A stretch of 64,000 nt of DNA, taken from assembly GCA_030753015.1 (NCBI GenBank), contig JASMDC010000018.1, positions 1 to 64,000 of the forward strand, read 5' to 3'. The stretch's first letter is position 1; each line of letters opens with the position of its first letter. The notes beneath the pieces were generated by a model. The model was not told the origin of the DNA, searched no databases, and saw nothing but the letters and a program-made list of their open reading frames with translations. The translations under genes were made by a program, and so were the position numbers. Below are positions 1-8,119 of the stretch, piece by piece. This stretch comes from Candidatus Undinarchaeales archaeon. GTDB taxonomy: Archaea; SpSt-1190; JASMDC01.

Positions 1-534
1 ACCATTTCCAAGCACTACTCTGCCGAGGCAAAGAAGCGAAAGAACAAGCTCAAGACGGCCAGCGGAAAGAAGGAGTTCAGGTACACCTTCATGCTCATGG
101 ACCTGGAATCCAGGATGTACATCGCCTACGGCACGAGCTTCAAGAGCGAGCAGAAGGCCTTCCTCGACGCTCTGAAGATGGCTGGCGCCACGGACGTCTC
201 CATCAACAGCCTCAGGGTCGATCGCTACTTCAGCGCACAGGGGACGATCAAGCTCGTCGACGACGCGCTCGGTGACGTGACCATGTACCTCATCCCAAAG
301 ACGAACGCCACGGTCAAGGGACCGTGGAAATGGAAGCGAATGATGTACAGGTACGTCAACGAGACAATCCCCTACCTGCGTGAGTACTACAGACGGTGCC
401 AATCAGAGAGTGGCTTCTCCGAGGACAAGCGAAGGTTTGGATGGACCATCCCGCAGAAAAGAGAAGATAGGATGGACACTGCGAACTTCTGTACGCTTGT
501 GTGGCACAACATGTTCTGGCAAGGGGCCAGATGA
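1..534 (+). mobile_element. C-terminal part of a DDE-type transposase (gene truncated by window start)
   Basis: Frame 1 is open from base 1 (TISKHYSAEAKKRKNKLK...). The C-terminus RYFSAQGTIKLVDDALGDVTMYLIPKTNATVKG...YYRRCQSESGFSEDKRRFGW resembles the C-terminal part of archaeal DDE transposases (E-x6-R/K type ending). Confidence 0.65.
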
Positions 535-654
535 ATTTTGTCCCACAGCCGGAGGGGACCACAGTGACACGCAATGTCATGACCGGTCGCGGTATCCGGC
601 TTATAAGTGTTTTCTTTAATCGTTGGGGTTCCCTGGAGAAGGGACGCGAGGAGG

Positions 655-3600
655 TTATTCCTCCTCCTTGTCCTCTTCTTCCTCGTTATCTTTGTCTTCT
701 TTTTTTCCTTCCCCCTCGGTCTCCTTGGCATCCGATTTCTTGTCACTCTTCTTTGCCTTCGATGACTTCTTCTTCTTCTCGACCTTCACAGGGGATTTGA
801 TCTTGGTGACGACCTCGTCCGCATCCTCTTCGACCGAGATGACCTCGCCGTGACCGAAGGCCTCCTCAAGACGCCCCTGCTCGACCGCGCTCACAGAGGA
901 CGTACCACCGGTGGTTATGCCGGTCTTCACCATGGCAACGAGCACGACGACGGCCATGAGGACAAGGAGCAGCCCGCGCAGGTCCTTGCTCGACAGACCG
1001 AAGGGGAGCTCGGACTTGGGCCCGGTCTCAGCGGGCTTGTCAGCAGGTACTCCCTCGACAGGTTCGACCGCGCCAGTGGGCTGGTCAGAGCTGGCCTCGA
1101 TGCGCTCCACCATTGCCTGTTTGGTCTCCTCGGTACTGCCTGTACCCTCCTCAGATGCCATCTCCTGCTCGATCGTGTTGACCTCGACCTCCTCGACGGC
1201 CACCTTGACTGCAGCGGTCTCGGTGTCGGCAACAGCCTCAAGGTTCACCTTCTTCTTCGTGGAGAAGCTGAGCTTCTTCTCTTCCTCTTCCTCGAGCATT
1301 GATAGGTCCCATCCCACGATGGGATCGTCCTCGATGATGGTCACAGCACCAGCGAACACGAGCTCGGATGCGCTCTCGGCGATCTCCTTGGGGATGGACT
1401 GGATGATGGTGACGCCGGTGAGGTTCTTGTCCTTGAGGTTCTTTACTGAGATGGTGAACACGCTGACGTTCTCCGTGGTATCGCCATCTTCGACCTCCAG
1501 CACCTCGGCCTCGAGAGTGATGTTGATCTCTCCCTCTTCGACCTCTATGGTCTCGTTGGCGATCTCATCGGCAGTATCGTCGGTGACGTTGTCACCCTCG
1601 TCGACGGCACGGTTCTTGACGAATTTGGAGACGTGATTTGCTAGATTCTTGCGCTCGACCTTCTTCCTGACCGTTATCACCTTCTTCTCGAGCACCCTGA
1701 CCTTCATCTCTAGCTCCTTGAGCTCGGACAGCTGCTTCTCCAGGTCCTCAAGGGCCTGCTTCGCGTCATCGACCCGCTGGTTGTTGATGGCGCGGCGCGA
1801 GTCGGAGATGGCCTTGTGGAAGCGCTCTTTCTTCTTATCGTCCAGGGCACTAGCGACTAGGATCCTGCGGGCCATGTCATTGTCCTCGGCCTGGACCTTC
1901 TTGAGCATGTCGAGCATCTTCTTCTTCATACCTTGGGAGTCCAGACACGAACGCAGGCAGACCTTGAGGCCGTCCTTCCCGAGTTCGGGGGTGCACTTCC
2001 TGCACTCAAGGCACTTGTCCACGCACTCCGGGTCGCCGTCGGCGCAGGTCTCTTCGCACGCATCCTTCATCGTTCCCCGGCGCTCGTTGACGCACTCCTC
2101 GGCACAGGTATCATCGGGGTCCACCACGCACTTTCGGCAATCACGGCAGATGGGATTGCAGACGTCCTTCTCGCCGAAGGGATCGCAGATGTCGTCGCAC
2201 CGCTTGGCGAAAATCTTGAGCTTGTCCTTGGCGCAGTTTTTCAGGCACTTGTTGGCATCCTTCATGAACAAACACTTGTTGCATGAACCGCACACTAGGT
2301 TGCAGGTCTCCGGGTCCTTCGACCTCGAGCACCGCTTGTCGCACAGGTCGGACATACCGATGCCTGTCTCGGCCTCGACGCACTCGGTAAGACAGGGCCA
2401 CGGGGGCGACTTGTCCGTGCAGTCCGGGCATGACATGCAGGCGAAGGAGCAGATCTCGGGCTCGGTCACACGGCCGCAGAACGTGTCACATTGACGGGTG
2501 TTGTCCGGAGCCCTCGCGACACACGTGTCGTCCCGGCAGGTCATATCCTCGGGGCACCCACAGTCCTTGCAGCAGGTCTCCGAGGTCTCGTTCTCCTGGC
2601 ACTTGCCATCGCCGCACTGCGGACCCTCTTCATCGGGGGGACTGACGCGGCAGAACGGGCGCCGGACTCCTCTATCAGCGATGCAGTTGTTCTCGCTGTC
2701 CGGATCGACCCATTCGTTCTCAAGTGTCTTGAAGCCCCGCGGGCACCTGCCTTGCATTGGTACCATGCAGGCACCACCGGCGCTCGCCTCCTCGGGCTGG
2801 CAGCAGATCATCCTGCTGGGGAGCTCTCCCCCCTCACCGGGCACGGGCTGCTCGCCCGTCTGTTGCTTGAGCTCCTCGGAACACCTGAGATCGGGCCTCA
2901 CGATAATAACGAGAACGTTACCATCGCTAAATCCGTCCTTGAGCGCTTGTACCTTATTGAGACCGACGCGCTGTTCATCTGTGACCTCACGGCCGTCCTC
3001 ATCGTGGAACGTGTCCGCTTTGAATAGGAGCTCGCGCATCCGGATCCCCGTGTCGGCCTCGACGACGGCGACCGTTCCGCCGTCCTTGAGGTCCAGGTAC
3101 CGCACCCTGCGGTTGCACACGAGCGTCCACTGACCTCGCTCAAGCTTGGTGATGAACCGACCGTCGTCCAGGATCTCGATGTCCGCGACGATGGCATCGT
3201 CGTCGCCGGGTCCTTCGGTCGGCTCCTCGCCAGGCCCTCCCGCGAGGGCCGAGAGGGGGTACGGCTTGCAGTCAGTCCGGATCAACGCAGCGAGTACGGC
3301 CCAGTTCCGCGCTATGAGTGGTTTGTCCTCCCCGTCATCAGGTTTGGGGACAAGGAGCGAGACCGTGTCGAAGTGCTTGACGAATCCGTGCAGGGTTCCT
3401 TCGAGCGCCTTGTCTACATTGATACGCACTTCCTCGCTCTTCCCATCGGGCCACACGGCCTTGATTCTCAGCACGCGCTCTTCAGGTTTGATGGCGAGTG
3501 CCTCGAACTGCATCCCGCACACATCGACGGGTTCGTTGAGCTTGAGCAGGATAGGGCGGCCGACGAAGCCGCCTTCCATGGGGCGGTCCCGGAACGCGTA

Positions 3601-5214
3601 GGACGGGGGCTCTGGTAGGTCGGACTCATCAGATCCAAAGGGATCCTCGCTCTCCCCGCACAGGGGGTCACACTCCTTCTGGCACTCATACGGGGGCCGG
3701 TTCTGCTCGAACTCGCACTTCCATTTGCAGGTACCGCAGCGGTCGTAGAGGGGGGGTTTTGGAGGTGGCCTATCGCCCGCGCCACCTTCACAGATGGGTC
3801 GACATCGGTCCTTGCACCTGAATTCCGAGTTCCCCTCCACTTCTGTACACTGGTAGAAGCAATCCCCGCATTCATCGTCTTGTGGCCGCTCCTTGCCGCC
3901 CTCACAGATCGGCTGGCACCGGTCCTTGCATCTGAATTCTGAGTTCCCCTCCACGTCGATGCACTGGTAGAAGCACTTGTCACACTCGTTGCCCGGTGGC
4001 GGCTCCTTCCCGCCCTCACAATCCGGCTGGCATCGGTCCTTGCACCTGAAATCCGAGTTCCCTTCTACCTCTGTGCACTGGTAGAAGCACTTGTCGCACT
4101 CGTTGTCAAAGAGGGGCTCACCGTTACACTGGGGATTACATATCTTATCGCACTCGTAGGACGGCCTGTTCTGCACAACTTCGCACTCGTACTCGCACTT
4201 TCCGCAGGGCGTCGACGTGTCGAAGTCACCTGTGTCGGTGTCCCCTCCACTGCAGTCGTACTCGCAGAATCCCTCGCACTCGGTCGTCGGTCGTCCCATT
4301 TCGTACTTGCATTTGTCCATACAGTTGTCGCACTGGTCACCTGAAGATGTGTAGGTCGTCGAGGGGTTCAGTGTGGGGGTGGGCTCCTCGGCGGTACCAC
4401 TGCAGTCGTACTCGCAGAATCCCTCGCACTCCGTGCTTGAGCGGTGCATCTCGTACTTGCACTTGTCAATGCAATGCTGGCACTGGTCGTTCGAGCTGGG
4501 CTGGTAAGTATCGGTCTCGGTGCCCGAGGCGGTCTCCGAGTCGCACGCAGATCTGCACTGGCTGTCGCACTCGGAATCGGACCGCTTGTCCTCGAACTTG
4601 CACTCCCAGTGGCAGTTCCCACAGATTTGGTCGGAGGGGGGCCTGGGCGGGATGTAGTCGCCGGTGCTCGTTCCACTACCGTCCGTGGGACACTCGGGCG
4701 GGTTGGGCGCCCCGGGTCCAGGGTGTATGCAGTTGGAAGGATTATCCGGATCGACCCACTCGTCCGGCAGGTCCTCGAACATCGGCGGGCATGGTTGATC
4801 AAGGGCGATGGCGCATGCGTCCATGCCCTGTGTGGACTCACAGCACTTGTAGCCGCTGTCACCGCCACCACCGCCGCTGGTGCTATCGGGTCCACACTGT
4901 CCGTCGCTCTTGCAGACGTCACCGGAGGGACAGCCGCAGTCATGGGCGCAGGTGTTACAGTCCTCGCCGTCGGTCGCGAGGCATGTACCATCACCGCAAT
5001 GACTTATGGGGGGCCCGCCCTCGCCCCAGCATCCGCGCGCGTCGGCGTCGGCGTGCGAAGGATCGCAGTGGGGGAAATCGGGCAGATCGCAGGGACAGAT
5101 ATTTGGTTTGGTCTTGCAGTTCTCACCAGCTGCATAGTCACAGTCCAGTGCTATGCCGGGGGTGATGAGCAACACCAGAATGATTGAGATGATCGCATAT
5201 GCCTTCGCCTTCAT
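655..5214 (-). CDS. Giant exported cysteine-rich modular protein (~1519 aa) with C-terminal TM and Lys/Glu-rich tail
   Basis: N-terminal signal peptide (MKAKAYAIISIILVLLITPGIALDC), likely start at the internal Met at 5214 (ORF opens at 5229). Many regularly spaced Cys, CGDGxC...DCGCP motifs, TM LRGLLLVLMAVVVLVAMV, highly charged C-terminal tail. Confidence 0.85.
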   Translation of the reverse strand: MKAKAYAIISIILVLLITPGIALDCDYAAGENCKTKPNICPCDLPDFPHCDPSHADADARGCWGEGGPPISHCGDGTCLATDGEDCNTCAHDCGCPSGDVCKSDGQCGPDSTSGGGGGDSGYKCCESTQGMDACAIALDQPCPPMFEDLPDEWVDPDNPSNCIHPGPGAPNPPECPTDGSGTSTGDYIPPRPPSDQICGNCHWECKFEDKRSDSECDSQCRSACDSETASGTETDTYQPSSNDQCQHCIDKCKYEMHRSSTECEGFCEYDCSGTAEEPTPTLNPSTTYTSSGDQCDNCMDKCKYEMGRPTTECEGFCEYDCSGGDTDTGDFDTSTPCGKCEYECEVVQNRPSYECDKICNPQCNGEPLFDNECDKCFYQCTEVEGNSDFRCKDRCQPDCEGGKEPPPGNECDKCFYQCIDVEGNSEFRCKDRCQPICEGGKERPQDDECGDCFYQCTEVEGNSEFRCKDRCRPICEGGAGDRPPPKPPLYDRCGTCKWKCEFEQNRPPYECQKECDPLCGESEDPFGSDESDLPEPPSYAFRDRPMEGGFVGRPILLKLNEPVDVCGMQFEALAIKPEERVLRIKAVWPDGKSEEVRINVDKALEGTLHGFVKHFDTVSLLVPKPDDGEDKPLIARNWAVLAALIRTDCKPYPLSALAGGPGEEPTEGPGDDDAIVADIEILDDGRFITKLERGQWTLVCNRRVRYLDLKDGGTVAVVEADTGIRMRELLFKADTFHDEDGREVTDEQRVGLNKVQALKDGFSDGNVLVIIVRPDLRCSEELKQQTGEQPVPGEGGELPSRMICCQPEEASAGGACMVPMQGRCPRGFKTLENEWVDPDSENNCIADRGVRRPFCRVSPPDEEGPQCGDGKCQENETSETCCKDCGCPEDMTCRDDTCVARAPDNTRQCDTFCGRVTEPEICSFACMSCPDCTDKSPPWPCLTECVEAETGIGMSDLCDKRCSRSKDPETCNLVCGSCNKCLFMKDANKCLKNCAKDKLKIFAKRCDDICDPFGEKDVCNPICRDCRKCVVDPDDTCAEECVNERRGTMKDACEETCADGDPECVDKCLECRKCTPELGKDGLKVCLRSCLDSQGMKKKMLDMLKKVQAEDNDMARRILVASALDDKKKERFHKAISDSRRAINNQRVDDAKQALEDLEKQLSELKELEMKVRVLEKKVITVRKKVERKNLANHVSKFVKNRAVDEGDNVTDDTADEIANETIEVEEGEINITLEAEVLEVEDGDTTENVSVFTISVKNLKDKNLTGVTIIQSIPKEIAESASELVFAGAVTIIEDDPIVGWDLSMLEEEEEKKLSFSTKKKVNLEAVADTETAAVKVAVEEVEVNTIEQEMASEEGTGSTEETKQAMVERIEASSDQPTGAVEPVEGVPADKPAETGPKSELPFGLSSKDLRGLLLVLMAVVVLVAMVKTGITTGGTSSVSAVEQGRLEEAFGHGEVISVEEDADEVVTKIKSPVKVEKKKKSSKAKKSDKKSDAKETEGEGKKEDKDNEEEEDKEEE
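3788..4111 (-). repeat. In-gene tandem repeat, three near-identical 114-bp (38 aa) units
   Basis: NECDKCFYQCTEVEGNSDFRCKDRCQPDCEGGKEPPPG repeated three times with high nucleotide identity. Boundaries approximate. Confidence 0.85.
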
Positions 5215-5421
5215 GAGAATGGCCTCCAAAACCGTTGAGAGCGTACGATTTATAGCTCTTTATCAGGCGGAGGTGTGGATACCTTATTAAGGTATTGTAA
5301 TAGGATACGAACAATCGGGCCCCGCGGGTCCATGATGAACGTTATCCCGGCTCGCCGGAACCCTGCGTTCTGACCAACAGTTATAAAGCCGAAGGGACGT
5401 ATCCGAGAACGGTCCGTCACC

Positions 5422-6450
5422 GTGTTCCTGCGCAACGCCCTCAAGACGGCATCGGCCATCCTACGACTGCGCCTCCTGGGTACCAGAACACCGCTGTCGG
5501 TCATCCTCAGCGTCACCAACCGGTGCAACTTCGACTGCGCCTACTGCCCCGTCAGGTCCCACACCATGCCCGAGATGTCCACCGGCGAGCTGCTCGGACT
5601 CATCGACGAGATGGCGGACGCCGGTACCCAACGGGTGGGACTGATGGGTGGCGAGCCGATGATGCGCGACGACATCGGTGAGGTCATCGCCCGGTGCAAG
5701 CGGCGGGGGATGTTCGTCACCATGGGCACCAACGGTTCCATGCTAACCGAGGACGACAACCTGGACAAGGTGCGCGGCGTGGACGCGCTAGTGTTCTCCA
5801 TCGACGGGCCGTCGGCCCACGACCGCTACCGGCACGAGGGATCCTACCAGCTCGTCCTCGACGCCATGAAGCTCGCTCGTCGCAATGGCATCGAGGTCTG
5901 GAACACCGCGGTGCTCACGGACCTCTCCGTGGGTGACATCGACATCCTCCTGGACCTCTCCGAGGAGCATGGTTTCGCAACCAACTTCTCACCCCTCATG
6001 CACTCCGAGGTGTGTGCCGACGACCGCCGTCACCCATCCCTCGACAGGGAAGGGTACATCCGGGCCGTGGACAGGCTCATCGAGGAGAAGCGCAGGGGGA
6101 GGCCCATCATCAACTCTCTGTCGTACCTCAGGTACATCAGGGAGTGGCCGGACCTCTCCGAGACCCTGCACCTCGGCGACACCCCCAAGGGCGCCCCCCG
6201 CCTGCCGTGCTACGCCAGCAGACTCTTCTGCTATGTCGAATGCAACGGCGACGTCTATCCCTGTAACACGCTAATCGGTCGGTACCAGCCGCCGAACGCC
6301 TTGGCCACGGGGTTCCGTACCGCCTTCGAGTCGCTCGGCGAACGCCCCTGCACCGCCTGCTACTCCTTCGGCTACACCGAGCTCAACCTCGTTTTCGGCC
6401 TCCGATATGATGCGGTGCTCAACGCCCTCAGTCTCGCCCGTAAGCGGTGA
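5422..6450 (+). CDS. Radical SAM protein (with C-terminal Cys region)
   Basis: GTG start. CNFDCAYC cluster motif, GGEPMMR motif, C-terminal Cys-rich segment (LPCYASRLFCYVECNGDVYPCNT...CTACYS) of SPASM/twitch type. Confidence 0.88.
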   Translation: MFLRNALKTASAILRLRLLGTRTPLSVILSVTNRCNFDCAYCPVRSHTMPEMSTGELLGLIDEMADAGTQRVGLMGGEPMMRDDIGEVIARCKRRGMFVTMGTNGSMLTEDDNLDKVRGVDALVFSIDGPSAHDRYRHEGSYQLVLDAMKLARRNGIEVWNTAVLTDLSVGDIDILLDLSEEHGFATNFSPLMHSEVCADDRRHPSLDREGYIRAVDRLIEEKRRGRPIINSLSYLRYIREWPDLSETLHLGDTPKGAPRLPCYASRLFCYVECNGDVYPCNTLIGRYQPPNALATGFRTAFESLGERPCTACYSFGYTELNLVFGLRYDAVLNALSLARKR

Positions 6451-6713
6451 GCGGGCGCTGGGGCGCACTCACACGACGAGTGCGACGATGAGCTACAGTA
6501 CAAGCTCACGGAAGCAGGTGGATTCCCTGACCAGCTCCGGCGACGCGGCGGTCCGCGCTCATGCTCCAGCTCGAAGGACGCATGCATCTCCTTGACCGCG
6601 TCGGTATCCGGCAGCTGGACCTGTTCGTAGAGGTACACGCACTCACAGCGGGTTAGCGGGCCGGAGACGTTCCGGTGCACGCGGGCCTCGGCCTCGGGAC
6701 GGGCCACGGACAC
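6372..6713 (-). CDS. Hypothetical protein; coding status uncertain, only the N-terminal half looks protein-like
   Basis: ORF MSVARPEAEARVHRNVSGPLTRCECVYLYEQVQLPDTDAVKEMHASFELEHE... fills an otherwise empty gap, but the C-terminus is low-complexity and overlaps the upstream gene. Confidence 0.25.
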   Translation of the reverse strand: MSVARPEAEARVHRNVSGPLTRCECVYLYEQVQLPDTDAVKEMHASFELEHERGPPRRRSWSGNPPASVSLYCSSSSHSSCECAPAPAHRLRARLRALSTASYRRPKTRLSSV

Positions 6714-6760
6714 CTCGCCGGCCCACCCCCACTAGGTTTATATTTCTGGTCCCGTCATCC

Positions 6761-8110
6761 GTGACCATGTCCTATTCCAAGACGACCAAGGGGTTGCTTG
6801 ACGCGGCCTCCGTCCGTCCAGGGGACCGTATCCGGATCACCAGTGGATCGGTCGTTGTGGAGGGCCTCCTCCTCCCACGCATCGAGCTCGGGGACACCGC
6901 TGCCCTCACCCTGAAGCTCGATAACGGCTATAATATCGGTCTGAGGCCCGACAGCGACTCGACCGTCGAGCGCATGGACCGTCGACAGGAGCTGGAGCAG
7001 TTCCCGACCCGCGACTTCCCCCGCCGGGACGACCTTCCTGCCATCTCTCTCATCGCCACGGGGGGCACCATCGCCTCCCGCGTTTCCTACCGGACGGGCG
7101 CCGTGCACATGCTCATGAAGCCGGAGGAGGTGTTCTACTCCGTGCCCGAGCTTGCTGATGTGGTCACGTTCAGGAACGTTCTCTCGCCCTTCACCATCGC
7201 CAGCGAGGACATGACCTTCCGCGAGTACCAGCAGCTGGCCGAGGCCGTGGCGAGCGAGCTAAACGATGGCGCTCTCGGTGCCGTGCTCACCCATGGCACC
7301 GACACCCTCCACTACACCGCAGCAGCGCTCTCATTCATGCTCAGGGACCTGCGGAAACCGGTCTGCCTGGTGGGAGCTCAGCGCTCCGCCGACCGTGGAT
7401 CCTTCGATGGTCCCATCAACCTCGTCTGCGCATCACGGATCGCTGCCACGTCGGACATCGCAGGCGTCACCTTGGTCATGCACGGTGAGAGCGACGACTC
7501 GTACTGCCTGGTAACACGGGGGACAAAGGTGCGCAAGCTCCACACCTCCCGTCGGGACGCCTTCAGACCGGTCAATGCTCCGCCGATCGCCAAGGCCTGG
7601 CCTGACGGCCGTATCGAGGTGCTCGATAATGCGTATATCAAGCGCGACGATGCGACGACGGTCACGGCTGACACCGCTATGGAGGAGAAGGTGGCCTTGC
7701 TCAAGGTCTGTCCGAACCAGGATCCTGGGATCCTCCATCATTACATAGACAAAGGCTTCAGAGGGATCGTAGTGGAGGCGACCGGTCTGGGCCATGTCCC
7801 CACCCAGACACTGAACAAGGAAAAGTCATGGCTCCCTGCCATCGAGCGTGCCCGTGACGAGGGCATAATCGTGTGCTTCGCTCCCCAGTGCATGTACGGA
7901 CGCCTCGATCCCTATGTGTACGAGAACGCCCGCCTCATGCTCGAGCGGGGCGTGACCTTCCTTGAGGACATGCTCCCCGAGACCGCTTACATCAAGCTGG
8001 CGTGGGTGCTCGGGCACACATCCGATGTCGCCGAGGCACAACGGATGATGCTCGATAACATCGCGGGAGAAGTGTCACCGGGATCGGACCCGGCGACGTT
8101 CAGGTACTAG
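6761..8110 (+). CDS. gatD: Glutamyl-tRNA(Gln) amidotransferase subunit D (asparaginase-like)
   Basis: Asparaginase motifs (ISLIATGGTIASRVSY, LTHGTDTLHYTAAAL) and the N-terminal GatD domain; immediately followed by gatE. Confidence 0.95.
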   Translation: MTMSYSKTTKGLLDAASVRPGDRIRITSGSVVVEGLLLPRIELGDTAALTLKLDNGYNIGLRPDSDSTVERMDRRQELEQFPTRDFPRRDDLPAISLIATGGTIASRVSYRTGAVHMLMKPEEVFYSVPELADVVTFRNVLSPFTIASEDMTFREYQQLAEAVASELNDGALGAVLTHGTDTLHYTAAALSFMLRDLRKPVCLVGAQRSADRGSFDGPINLVCASRIAATSDIAGVTLVMHGESDDSYCLVTRGTKVRKLHTSRRDAFRPVNAPPIAKAWPDGRIEVLDNAYIKRDDATTVTADTAMEEKVALLKVCPNQDPGILHHYIDKGFRGIVVEATGLGHVPTQTLNKEKSWLPAIERARDEGIIVCFAPQCMYGRLDPYVYENARLMLERGVTFLEDMLPETAYIKLAWVLGHTSDVAEAQRMMLDNIAGEVSPGSDPATFRY

Positions 8111-8119
8111 GAGGTGGAC

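Noticed and set aside
3788-4111. Near-identical 114-bp repeats considered as CRISPR/minisatellite
   Set aside because: In frame within a protein with conserved Cys spacing; not spacer-like.
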